Shown: positions 26,596 through 34,698 of the stretch, one piece after another
How the letters are laid out: the number at the start of each line of letters is the position of its first letter
How positions within the stretch are numbered: the first letter of the stretch is position 1
Origin: Chitinophaga vietnamensis
GTDB lineage: Bacteria > Bacteroidota > Bacteroidia > Chitinophagales > Chitinophagaceae
Reading direction: 5' to 3'
NCBI RefSeq assembly: GCF_902167635.1
Contig: NZ_CABHMS010000003.1
Coordinates: 310,001-374,000, forward strand
DNA: 64,000 nt
The notes under the pieces: model-generated
What the model was told of the DNA's origin: nothing
The model's input: only the letters and a program-made list of their open reading frames with translations
The model's database searches: none
Translations under genes and position numbers: made by a program

Positions 26596-27747
26596 TTAAT
26601 TGGAATAAGTGATCTGTAAGTAATTTCCCATTGCTGAGTTTTTCCCGATGCAGGAGAAAGGCGTGTTGAAATCAGCTACGGGAACGGCTACACGCCCTTC
26701 GCTGAAAGCATTTTTATCTACAAATATTCTCCAGTAAGTGTAGGGCGACAAGGCTTCCCAGCGGCCCATGCTCCAATCGAATTTCGAGCCGGAACCTACC
26801 CATTTGTCGGCCCCGCTATAGTTGTTGGACACATTTTCAAACGGGAAATGATAATTTGGTTTGCCATTGGGTTGTATCACGCTGGCAACGGGTTGTATGG
26901 CCATGTTACAGTTATATTTCATTTCTGTAATGGAATAATCCGCGTTATAGTTGGTCCAGCCAAACAGCACTTTCTTTTGTGAAGTGAAGAAAACCTGCAT
27001 TCTATAGAAACAAAGATAGCCGTCTTTGTTGCCAAGTATCTGGTCGGAGATCGTGCCGTAATAAGGCTCGATATTGAAAGTTTCTACCAGCTCCAGCCAG
27101 AACTTGCGGTTGCTGCTGCTCCATTGATTGGTGGCGCGATAGGCTTCATAAGGCGCATTGGTAGTGCGGGCCATCTCCTGGTGGCTCCTGCCTTTATTGA
27201 AATTGATGACCGTAATATCGCTACCTGAGCGGGCATTGGTTGTATTACCGGCTTGCAGCAGCTCATCGGCGCTGGCAGTTTCGCTTTCATAGATACGGTC
27301 TTTACCATATCTCACCAGTTTCTTCCCGATCTTCACCATACCATCTTTGTTCAACAGGCTGTTGAAAAGCGCGGCGCCATTGATCAGGCGCAGGGTGCTG
27401 TCTTTCGTGTACTCGATTTGGCCTTCATACTTTTTCAGGAAGCGTTGGAACTGTTCCTGGTTGCCAAGTGCTGCAAATTCATTATTCGCCCGTTCGAAGA
27501 AAGTGTTGGCAGATTCAAAACCATAGCGACTTTGCAGGTCGGCCGCCGTGAGCTTGCCGGTAGCCATGTCATCTAATGTTTTAGAAAATTGCGCGGAATT
27601 GTTGAAGGCAAGATAACCATTTTCAACGCTTACTTCGGCTGGCTTCACGGCATTGCTGGTATCTGCCGTTACATCTTTTTTACAGGAACTTGCGCCCACA
27701 AAGGCGATGGCTATCAGTAGGGAAGATTTAAAAAAGTACTTTGACAT
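26596..27747 (-). CDS. lipoprotein of unknown function
   Basis: The 383-residue protein has an SPII signal (AIAFVGASSCKKDVTAD). The N-terminal third is helical (NNEFAALGNQEQFQRFLKKY), and the C-terminal two-thirds is rich in aromatic residues and beta strands (FWLELVETFNIEPYYGTI, KKVLFGWTNYNADYSITEMK). I do not recognise a characterised family; similar large lipoproteins are common in Chitinophaga. It stands alone, with 475 nt of mostly non-coding sequence upstream. Confidence 0.7.
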   Translation of the reverse strand: MSKYFFKSSLLIAIAFVGASSCKKDVTADTSNAVKPAEVSVENGYLAFNNSAQFSKTLDDMATGKLTAADLQSRYGFESANTFFERANNEFAALGNQEQFQRFLKKYEGQIEYTKDSTLRLINGAALFNSLLNKDGMVKIGKKLVRYGKDRIYESETASADELLQAGNTTNARSGSDITVINFNKGRSHQEMARTTNAPYEAYRATNQWSSSNRKFWLELVETFNIEPYYGTISDQILGNKDGYLCFYRMQVFFTSQKKVLFGWTNYNADYSITEMKYNCNMAIQPVASVIQPNGKPNYHFPFENVSNNYSGADKWVGSGSKFDWSMGRWEALSPYTYWRIFVDKNAFSEGRVAVPVADFNTPFSCIGKNSAMGNYLQITYSN

Positions 27748-27859
27748 AAATGCTGATTTTAGAATGAGGAATAACGTTGTTTGGGTCCGAAATGAGCCAT
27801 GGAGGCGACGTGGAGGAGAAGCATAACATCATACAATTGTTTTTTTGGTGAATAGATAC

Positions 27860-28018
27860 ATGGCTGCTCCTGCAGGGTTCATGAAACCACAGTACAAAGA
27901 GGGAACAGGTATCCCCGGCAGCCAGGAAAACGGCTATCTGAACTATGAAGCAAGCAATAGCAAAAAGCTATCAGCTTATCAACAAGGGACTGAAGAAAAT
28001 GAAAGGATGATACATTGA
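27860..28018 (+). CDS. candidate small protein of 52 residues
   Basis: ATG at 27860 opens 52 codons to TGA at 28016-28018, in the otherwise empty stretch 27748-28222. The product begins MAAPAGFMKPQYKEGTG and is hydrophilic and rich in Gly, Asn, Glu and Tyr, with no membrane segment. Its composition looks protein-like, but there is no homology I know. The rest of this 475-nt stretch holds the promoter region of the minus-strand lipoprotein gene and the terminator at 28178-28207; I see nothing else in it. Confidence 0.25.
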   Translation: MAAPAGFMKPQYKEGTGIPGSQENGYLNYEASNSKKLSAYQQGTEENERMIH

Positions 28019-28177
28019 GCTGCGAATGGATAATAACATGGCGAATATAGGTTGTGTCTCAATCAGAGAGCGATTAACAATACGTTGTAAAAGTATTGAA
28101 AAATGTTCGAATGGAGATAGTCTAAATTATGCTCGATAAGATAATAAGGAATCCTGTCTAATAGATGATCGGGCATA

Positions 28178-28207
28178 AAAAAAGCGCCCTTTCAGGAGCG
28201 CCTTTTT
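28178..28207. terminator. hairpin with A and T tracts
   Basis: A short GCGC-based stem (GCGCCC / GGAGCGC) is flanked by seven A on one side and five T on the other. It lies 16 nt after the stop of the minus-strand zinc-ribbon protein gene and works as an intrinsic terminator in either direction. Confidence 0.55.
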
Positions 28208-28222
28208 ATCAAACGATATTAT

Positions 28223-29011
28223 TTATTGCTTTCGTTCTACCACATCAAAATTCACACTGCCTTTGGCGGCTACCTGGCCTTTATATGTCAGCGGCACTCT
28301 ATCGCTGTTGCGGTTAACAGTGAATTGCTCATCGCTGACAGGTGGCGCTGGTGGCAGGTATTCATAGAAATCGCTGGATGCTTTGAATCTTGAATAGCTG
28401 ACCTTCAGTTCTTGTGGACCAAAAGTTTCGCTTTGTGATGACAGCTTGGCCCAATCGTCGGCATTGAAGCTCACCGGTATGGAATGTGCGCCCAGTGCTA
28501 CATACATGGTGTCGCCTTCGATGCGGTTTAATTTTACTAACATGCCATGATCGGCTCCTGCTGCATCGTCCCAGCGCGCTTTATAGATATCGCCGGGTTG
28601 CGGGTTGGCCAGCAGGGCGCGGTTATTGGCATCCCGGTGCCTTCTGCCGGCGCCGGCGAACCAGGCCACCGCGATCAGCAATAGGAAACACCAGCAGAGT
28701 GTCCAGGGATAAAGTAATTGCCATAAGCTGCGTTTATAGGTGCGCCTGATATCCGTAATGGCCGCGGCAATGGCAGGGGAGTACTGTTGCTTGGCAAATA
28801 CAGATGCCTGTGGATTTTTGATCTCATGGGAACATAATCCGCAATGAACGCCAGTGCGTGTGCCCAATCCGAATACCGGCAATAATGCCGATATATACCG
28901 CGAATAAAGCGTTACCTGAACGCCGCCTTTTTTGCCGCATACAGGGCAAGGCTCGTCGGCCAGGACCTTTGATGTTAAAGGCTTTACAACAACCTGATAA
29001 AAAATTACCAT
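28223..29011 (-). CDS. membrane protein with N-terminal zinc ribbon, unknown function
   Basis: The 262-residue protein begins with a four-cysteine zinc ribbon (CPVCGKKGG about residue 22 and CGLC about residue 57). One transmembrane helix follows (about residues 105-120, WTLCWCFLLLIAVAWF), and the C-terminal half is extracytoplasmic and beta-rich. The domain order suggests a cytoplasmic metal-binding or protein-binding head and a periplasmic tail. It lies 28 nt after the STM3941-like gene on the same strand and is likely co-transcribed. Function unknown. Confidence 0.6.
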   Translation of the reverse strand: MVIFYQVVVKPLTSKVLADEPCPVCGKKGGVQVTLYSRYISALLPVFGLGTRTGVHCGLCSHEIKNPQASVFAKQQYSPAIAAAITDIRRTYKRSLWQLLYPWTLCWCFLLLIAVAWFAGAGRRHRDANNRALLANPQPGDIYKARWDDAAGADHGMLVKLNRIEGDTMYVALGAHSIPVSFNADDWAKLSSQSETFGPQELKVSYSRFKASSDFYEYLPPAPPVSDEQFTVNRNSDRVPLTYKGQVAAKGSVNFDVVERKQ

Positions 29012-29039
29012 AATGAAAATGATTGATTTGGATTAACAA

Positions 29040-29564
29040 TTAATGATGATCTATCGATTGAAAAATAGTTCGCTTTAATTCCACCAGGTCATATTTGAGC
29101 AGGTCGGCCTCTGTCCATAACAGCGCCTGTTTTTTCCGGCATTGCTTCGCGAAGCGATCACGCTGGCCTGCATCGACTTTACTGATGTATTCATCGGGAT
29201 TGGCAACGCCAATGAACAGGAACTTTTCATTGAACAGCCCGCCGGGCGCATCAAAGCAAGCTGTGATATCCGCCCATTTCACAACGCCGATTTCCCGGAA
29301 AGGCGCTTCTGTAAACGTGATACCCTCGCGCAACAAAGTAATAACAGGGCCGCTGTGTCGCAGCTGCCGCAGCTTTCTCGCCAACGTAATCAGCAAGCAT
29401 ATGATCGCAACAGGCATTATTACCAGGACGGCATAATAGATGCCTCCTTTGAAAAATCCCCTGCTACCGAATAGTCCCCAGCAAAACATGAGTAGAATGA
29501 GCGTATAGAGAATAATGGCAGTGCGGATAATTTTTTTGTTCTGGAAGATATAAATCGGATACAT
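29040..29564 (-). CDS. STM3941-family membrane protein
   Basis: The 174-residue protein has two N-terminal transmembrane helices (about 12-32 and 42-60), then a cytoplasmic PH-like domain (GPVITLLREGITFTEAPF, GVVKWADITACFDAPGG). This layout is that of the STM3941 family, whose role is unknown. It starts 140 nt from, and divergent to, the eCIS-core protein gene at 29705. The pairing with the zinc-ribbon protein gene downstream suggests a two-gene operon. Confidence 0.65.
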   Translation of the reverse strand: MYPIYIFQNKKIIRTAIILYTLILLMFCWGLFGSRGFFKGGIYYAVLVIMPVAIICLLITLARKLRQLRHSGPVITLLREGITFTEAPFREIGVVKWADITACFDAPGGLFNEKFLFIGVANPDEYISKVDAGQRDRFAKQCRKKQALLWTEADLLKYDLVELKRTIFQSIDHH

Positions 29565-29704
29565 TGGTTAACATTGACAACCCGGCAAAAGTACATCTTG
29601 TAAATATAATATCCAATATCTCCCTAAGTATTTCTACTGAATTTAAACGGCGCATTTCATTATGTTGCCGTCAGTTGCTAATATTGTACTTTGTAACCCC
29701 CGAT

Positions 29705-31477
29705 ATGAGTACTTTGTTAACATCCCCGGCGCCCGCACAGCGGGCTACCAAGGCCGATGACAGCCCGTCTTCAAGGCCTGCTGCCAATACTGCACCCTTA
29801 CATGTTGCCTGTAAACTGACTGTCGGCGCCATCAACGATCCCATGGAAGCCGAGGCCGATGCCATGGCCAACAAAGTGATGAACACTCCTTTCATCCAGC
29901 GGAAAGAGAACGGCGGAAATGCTACCGTGTCCGAAACCGCCAGCCGGCAGATACATGCTTCAAGCGGCAAAGGACAATCGATGGATGGCCATACGCAATC
30001 CTTCATGGAAAGCCGCTTTAATACCGACTTTAGCCAGGTCAGGATACATACCGATCATGAGTCGGCGCAGATGAATCGCGATTTACATGCACAGGCTTTT
30101 ACTGTTGGCAACGACATCTATTTCAACAGCGGTAAATACGATCCGCAATCCGACAGCGGCAAACGCCTGCTGGCACATGAACTCACACATACCATACAAC
30201 AAGGCGGCAGCACCTCCCTCATCCAGCGCTTTGCGGACGACGATCACCATGTAGTGGATGAAGCCGCCGCTGCCGGCATTTTCAGCGAAGAACAGCAGCG
30301 CAATGTAGAGAAAGGCAATACACGCCGCGATTACAGTCAAAGCCCTTTACCCATACTTAATGCCCTCTTCTTAGGACAGTACAACTTATTCGGAGGTTAT
30401 AAAGATTATGAACACTTCGATAACTTCATTTGGGATAAAGAGAAAGAACGTTGGATCAGCAGGGTAGACTGGGACAAAACCTGGGACGATTACAGCAAGC
30501 AATGGGCGCCCAAACCCACGGCTGTGCCCAGGATAGGGCCGCCTAAAAAGACGCCGCTGCAATTTATCGAAGGAGAGCTGCTGGCAGCCGTGCAGGAAAC
30601 GCCGCCATCCGCCGCCGGCTTCGAACGCATCGGCAATGCTTTTCATACGATGGAAGATTTCTTCGCGCATTCCAATTTCCTTGAGCTCACGCAAGGCGAT
30701 TATTCCGCCGGACATGAGCTCTTCACCGGCTCTGTAGAACCAGGCGATAATACGGCCATCAACTCTATCCTCTCCAATGTTACCAGTGGAAGTGTGAGTG
30801 AACAATACCACGAGAAATTCCTGGCAGGACAAGCAACATTGCCTGCCACTGCGCATGCCAGGATAGCCAAGGATTACACCAGCAACAAAAATCATGAACT
30901 GGCCATGGTGCTGGCCGCACTGGTGGTGAATGAAACCGCGAAATCACTGAAAGATATATTCCAGATAAAAGATAAAGATGCCCGCATGGCTGCAGTGGGA
31001 GAGATCATGCAAAAACTCAGTCGTTATTTCCGGCCGCCATCAGATAAGGATAAATGGTGGGAAACATTGTTGCAGGGAGGCGGAAAAGCTATGCGGGAAA
31101 AGATCCGCGATATCCGCAACCGTACCATCGTTACACAAAACCAATGGGACTTTAGTCCCCTGCGTGGCCTGGAAGCCAACCGCCTCGGTGATGTACGCGC
31201 ATTGGGCGCATTGTCGGTGCTGCCTGGCATCGTCGGTCTCGCGCTGCATGCGCCGGGAGCAGGGCTACCCATACCATCTCTCTCCGTACCGGTGGGCAGC
31301 GGCAATAAATCATTCCTGACACTCGGCGGCATGTTCCTCTTGCCCGGCGTGAACGATTTCGCCAATCAACCATTTATAGATACCCATCAGGCAAGGCTTT
31401 TGTCTGATATGCCAAGGCCGGTGCAACAAGAAAAGCCGCTGGGATTTACGGGTGCGTCTTTTGAAACGCGGTTTTAA
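29705..31477 (+). CDS. eCIS-core (DUF4157) protein with a HET-C-like domain, candidate secreted effector
   Basis: ATG 29705 (MSTLLTSPAPAQR) is chosen; the 47 codons upstream of it have no protein-like features. The product has 590 residues. Residues about 75-170 are the DUF4157 'eCIS core' domain (FNTDFSQVRIHTD, FTVGNDIYFNSGKYDP) with the HExxH-type zinc motif LLAHELTHTIQQGG. Further on, GNAFHTMEDFFAHSNFLEL (about residues 300-320) matches the signature of HET-C and bacterial HET-C-like proteins, a fold related to zinc-dependent phospholipase C. There is no signal peptide. DUF4157 marks cargo of extracellular contractile injection systems and other toxins; no injection machinery is encoded in this window. 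An effector role is inferred. Confidence 0.75.
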   Translation: MSTLLTSPAPAQRATKADDSPSSRPAANTAPLHVACKLTVGAINDPMEAEADAMANKVMNTPFIQRKENGGNATVSETASRQIHASSGKGQSMDGHTQSFMESRFNTDFSQVRIHTDHESAQMNRDLHAQAFTVGNDIYFNSGKYDPQSDSGKRLLAHELTHTIQQGGSTSLIQRFADDDHHVVDEAAAAGIFSEEQQRNVEKGNTRRDYSQSPLPILNALFLGQYNLFGGYKDYEHFDNFIWDKEKERWISRVDWDKTWDDYSKQWAPKPTAVPRIGPPKKTPLQFIEGELLAAVQETPPSAAGFERIGNAFHTMEDFFAHSNFLELTQGDYSAGHELFTGSVEPGDNTAINSILSNVTSGSVSEQYHEKFLAGQATLPATAHARIAKDYTSNKNHELAMVLAALVVNETAKSLKDIFQIKDKDARMAAVGEIMQKLSRYFRPPSDKDKWWETLLQGGGKAMREKIRDIRNRTIVTQNQWDFSPLRGLEANRLGDVRALGALSVLPGIVGLALHAPGAGLPIPSLSVPVGSGNKSFLTLGGMFLLPGVNDFANQPFIDTHQARLLSDMPRPVQQEKPLGFTGASFETRF

Positions 31478-31482
31478 ATATT

Positions 31483-32469
31483 TTATTCCAGCCGTTTTAT
31501 CCGCCGGGTATAGGTATAATCGCCGGTGATCTCTGCTTTATATTCCATTGCATCATCGAAGATGTAAGGATCGCGGTAATAGGTAGATACCGGCAGATAG
31601 CCCAATTCTATGCCACCGCCGCCACAGATGTTGCAGCCGCCGTCGCCGGATTTGAGGAATTGCTCGCTGTCCATCATGATCTCATAATGATAGGGATCAT
31701 TGGCGATCACCAGGCCAAATTGATTGGGTGTGTCGAGATAGGGGACACTGTTGCTGTCCTCTGCCGTCATGAAATGATGATATTTCTGATCATGGTCGAA
31801 ATGGTCGCCCCAGGGGAAAAGCGTGCGGGAGCCGCCACCACAGAGGTATTCCCATTCATCTTCCGTAGGTAGCCTGAAACCTTTACTGGTAAAGGATTGT
31901 ATGATCTCTTCGTGAGAAGAGGGGAAATAGAGCAATGCGCGGATGGTGTCGCCGTCTTTTTCGAGACGGAAGCTGTTGTGTACCGTATACATATATTTTT
32001 CCCGTTCGGAAGATTGTACGGTGCGCAAAGCCTCTTCGAAATATTTGTCAGTCAGCAGGCGCGGATCATCCATAGCTGCCGGAAAGAAGCCGGTGCTCTG
32101 TACACAGCGCTCTACGATCATTGGGCCAATGGTGGCGGTGCGCAGGGGCGACATCCGTTCCAGGATATATTGATCCAACTCCGCTTCATTATTATTGAAG
32201 AAGCTGAGCAGGTTGATCTTGTTGTTTTCCGCTATGGACCAGCTGTTCAGCCCCAGGGTAACAGTATCGCCGGGAACGAATACAAATTCGCTGCCTTCAT
32301 GATCCATTACGGCCGTGTAAGTATGCTGGTCAAATTTCCGGAATGTTTCAAAGCTTTTGATCGTAAAGCCAGGCAATTGCGTGGCCACCATATGTTGTAA
32401 TAATTCCTGCGCAGCATCGTGCGATAGCGCGTTCCAGGTCTTGCGATCGTATATAGGCGTAGTATCCAT
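31483..32469 (-). CDS. SUMF1/formylglycine-generating-enzyme-like protein
   Basis: The 328-residue protein without signal peptide has a long N-terminal part of unknown fold. It then has the core motif of FGE-sulfatase domains (GFRLPTEDEWEYLCGGGSRT, then LFPWGD). The expected C-terminal active-site Cys motif of true FGE is not evident; a glycine-rich CNICGGGG stretch lies near residue 285 instead. Many such domains are non-enzymatic binding modules or belong to the EgtB/PvdO group. It converges with the eCIS-core gene with a 5-nt gap, so the two may be functionally linked, perhaps as target, partner or immunity; this is speculative. Confidence 0.65.
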   Translation of the reverse strand: MDTTPIYDRKTWNALSHDAAQELLQHMVATQLPGFTIKSFETFRKFDQHTYTAVMDHEGSEFVFVPGDTVTLGLNSWSIAENNKINLLSFFNNNEAELDQYILERMSPLRTATIGPMIVERCVQSTGFFPAAMDDPRLLTDKYFEEALRTVQSSEREKYMYTVHNSFRLEKDGDTIRALLYFPSSHEEIIQSFTSKGFRLPTEDEWEYLCGGGSRTLFPWGDHFDHDQKYHHFMTAEDSNSVPYLDTPNQFGLVIANDPYHYEIMMDSEQFLKSGDGGCNICGGGGIELGYLPVSTYYRDPYIFDDAMEYKAEITGDYTYTRRIKRLE

Positions 32470-32543
32470 CTCCTTTCAATTATCTGCTAAATTATGAATT
32501 TCCCGAATTGATGCTTAAATTACGGGCATAAACCGATGCTTAG

Positions 32544-34049
32544 ATGAAACCTGGAAAAAATCTCCCCTCCGTAGTCACCATCTTCGGCGCAAAAGGGGAT
32601 CTGACGAAAAGAAAGCTGATTCCGGCGCTTTACAACCTGTATACCGATAGCCAGTTACCACCCGGTTTCGCCATCGTGTGTGTGGACTTCCTCGCCGAGG
32701 AAGAAACGGCTTTCAAGAACGACCTGCTGGCAGGCGTGAATGAATTTAGCCGGAACGGACAAGCCAAGGAAGAGGAATGGAATGAGTTTGCAAAGCACAT
32801 CAACTATTTGCAAGGCGATTTCATGAAGAAAGAAACGTTTGATAATCTGAAAACCAGGCTCGAAGCATTTGATGCGCAGAACAAGAAAGACAGCGTACAC
32901 GTTTTTTATTTTGCTGTAGCCCCGCGTTTCATCGAGGTGATTGCAGATGCTTTATATGAACACGAACTCTGTGGCCGCGATGGGCTGGACCGCATCGTAG
33001 TGGAAAAACCTTTCGGTACCGACCTCGATACCGCCAAGAAGCTGAACCGCTTCCTGGGCAAGCGTTTCGCGGAAAAGCAGATCTACCGCATCGATCACTA
33101 TCTCGGAAAGGAAGCGGTGCAGAACATCATGGCATTCCGTTTTGCCAACTATGTATTTGAACCTTTGTGGAACCGGAAATTCATCGATCATGTGCAGATC
33201 AGTGTGGCGGAAGAAGTGGGCGTAGGCAAGCGTGGCGGCTATTACGACGGCGCCGGCGCGCTGCGCGATATGGTGCAGAACCACCTTTTGCAGTTGCTGT
33301 GCATCATCGCGATGGAGCGCCCCGGCTTCTATGAATCAGAGCTGATCCGCGATGCCAAAGTGAAAGTATTGAAACATATCCGTCCTTATACTCCGCAACA
33401 GGTGCTGAAGAATGTGATCAGGGGCCAGTATACCGCGGGGAACGTGCACGGAACGCCGCGCCCGGCCTATCGCAAAGAGGAGCAGGTGCAGGCAGCGTCC
33501 AATACCGAAACATTTGTGGCAGCTCGTCTCTTCATCGACAATGAACGCTGGAAAGGCGTGCCTTTCTTTCTCCGCACCGGTAAATCCTTGCCGGTACAAT
33601 CTTCCGTCATCACCATACAATTTAAAGATTCACCGCACAAGATATTCAAAGATGATATCACGCCAAACCGCCTGGTGATCAGCATTCAGCCGGAACTGGA
33701 GATCAGCCTGTTGTTTGAAGCCAAAGTGCCCGGCCTGAAGATGAAACTGAAACCAGTGGAAATGGATTTCACCTACCAGGACTCCTACACCGAAACGATC
33801 CCCGAAGCATACGAAGCATTATTACTCGATGTGCTGGATGGGAATCCTACCTTGTTCATGCGTGCCGACCAGGTAGAAGCCGCCTGGAAAGTGGTGATGC
33901 CGATCCTCGATACCTGGAAAAAATATCCCGCTAAAGAGCTGCATCTCTATAAAGCCGGCACCTGGGGCCCATCCGCCGCCACCGAGCTGTTGAAGCCATA
34001 CGCCAAGGATTGGTTCCGCCTCGCCGCCCGCGGAGAAAGCATAAAATAA
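32544..34049 (+). CDS. zwf: glucose-6-phosphate 1-dehydrogenase
   Basis: The 501-residue protein is of normal family length. It has an N-terminal NADP-binding domain (VTIFGAKGDLTKRKLIPALY), the substrate-binding active-site motif RIDHYLGKEAVQN and VEKPFGTDLDTAK. It catalyses the first step of the oxidative pentose phosphate pathway, making NADPH. No gnd or pgl gene follows; here it stands alone, followed by a palindromic repeat region. It is divergent from the SUMF1-like gene. Confidence 0.96.
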   Translation: MKPGKNLPSVVTIFGAKGDLTKRKLIPALYNLYTDSQLPPGFAIVCVDFLAEEETAFKNDLLAGVNEFSRNGQAKEEEWNEFAKHINYLQGDFMKKETFDNLKTRLEAFDAQNKKDSVHVFYFAVAPRFIEVIADALYEHELCGRDGLDRIVVEKPFGTDLDTAKKLNRFLGKRFAEKQIYRIDHYLGKEAVQNIMAFRFANYVFEPLWNRKFIDHVQISVAEEVGVGKRGGYYDGAGALRDMVQNHLLQLLCIIAMERPGFYESELIRDAKVKVLKHIRPYTPQQVLKNVIRGQYTAGNVHGTPRPAYRKEEQVQAASNTETFVAARLFIDNERWKGVPFFLRTGKSLPVQSSVITIQFKDSPHKIFKDDITPNRLVISIQPELEISLLFEAKVPGLKMKLKPVEMDFTYQDSYTETIPEAYEALLLDVLDGNPTLFMRADQVEAAWKVVMPILDTWKKYPAKELHLYKAGTWGPSAATELLKPYAKDWFRLAARGESIK

Positions 34050-34052
34050 TTT

Positions 34053-34180
34053 AGGGATTTAGGGATTTTTTGATTTTCGGATTTAGAATAAATCAAGCAA
34101 TCAAAAAATCCCTAAATCCATAAATCTCTAAATCCGTAAATTCCAAATCCGAAAATCCGAAAATCCCTAAATCCGTAAAT
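34053..34180. repeat. TTTAGGGATT/AAATCCGTA modular palindromic repeat
   Basis: A 21-bp perfect stem (34055-34075 with 34099-34119) is followed by further AAATCC-type units up to 34180. The module (A/G)TAAATCC, on the other strand TTTACGGA or TTTATGGA, is shared with 38740-38950, 52676-52766 and 62631-62667. The element starts 4 nt after the zwf stop codon. Confidence 0.75.
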
Positions 34181-34263
34181 TATTAAGCAATTGTTACTAA
34201 TGCGGGCATGATAAAATGATTACATGAGAATAACTATCTTCATGTTCTGCAAAAGTAAATCAC

Positions 34264-34656
34264 ATGACCCTGTTAGAGCAACTGTCTGATAAGATCGCCG
34301 GCATCTTATATTTCAGCGAATCCGAGTACCCACTTACCATTGAGCAATGGGGACCTTTGCCGGCAACCGAAGTAGCGCACAAGATCGCCGCCATTCACAA
34401 CGTTGACCAGCATGTAGTTAAACCCGTAGACGCCAGCGAGTTTTTTGCCCAGATAGAAAGAAGCGCCGATCCTAACGACACACCGATCGTAGAAAATGCA
34501 CAACGATTCAAGGCATTGCACCAGTTCTTAAACGACCATCTGGCCAGCATCCAGGTACACCGCGTGGAAAACGGGACCACCATCCCCGTGTATATCACCG
34601 GTAACCAGCCCGAAGGCGCTTGCATTGCCCTCGCTACCACAGCGATAGAATCATAA
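34264..34656 (+). CDS. nuclease A inhibitor-like protein
   Basis: The 130-residue acidic cytoplasmic protein covers the NuiA-like domain (FSESEYPLTIEQWGPL near the N-terminus, ADPNDTPIVENAQRFKALHQ in the middle). NuiA from Anabaena binds and inhibits the NucA endonuclease. The next gene, 42 nt downstream on the same strand, encodes a secreted nuclease of exactly the NucA type, so this is the cognate immunity or safety protein. The pairing is strong support for both calls. Confidence 0.8.
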   Translation: MTLLEQLSDKIAGILYFSESEYPLTIEQWGPLPATEVAHKIAAIHNVDQHVVKPVDASEFFAQIERSADPNDTPIVENAQRFKALHQFLNDHLASIQVHRVENGTTIPVYITGNQPEGACIALATTAIES

Positions 34657-34698
34657 GCCCGCCAGCACTTATTTATTGAAACCTATAAAATCCAGATT

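Noticed and set aside
29564-29704. Longer N-terminus of the eCIS-core protein from 29564
   Set aside because: The extra 47 residues overlap the divergent gene's start and have no features; ATG 29705 gives a typical DUF4157 protein start.
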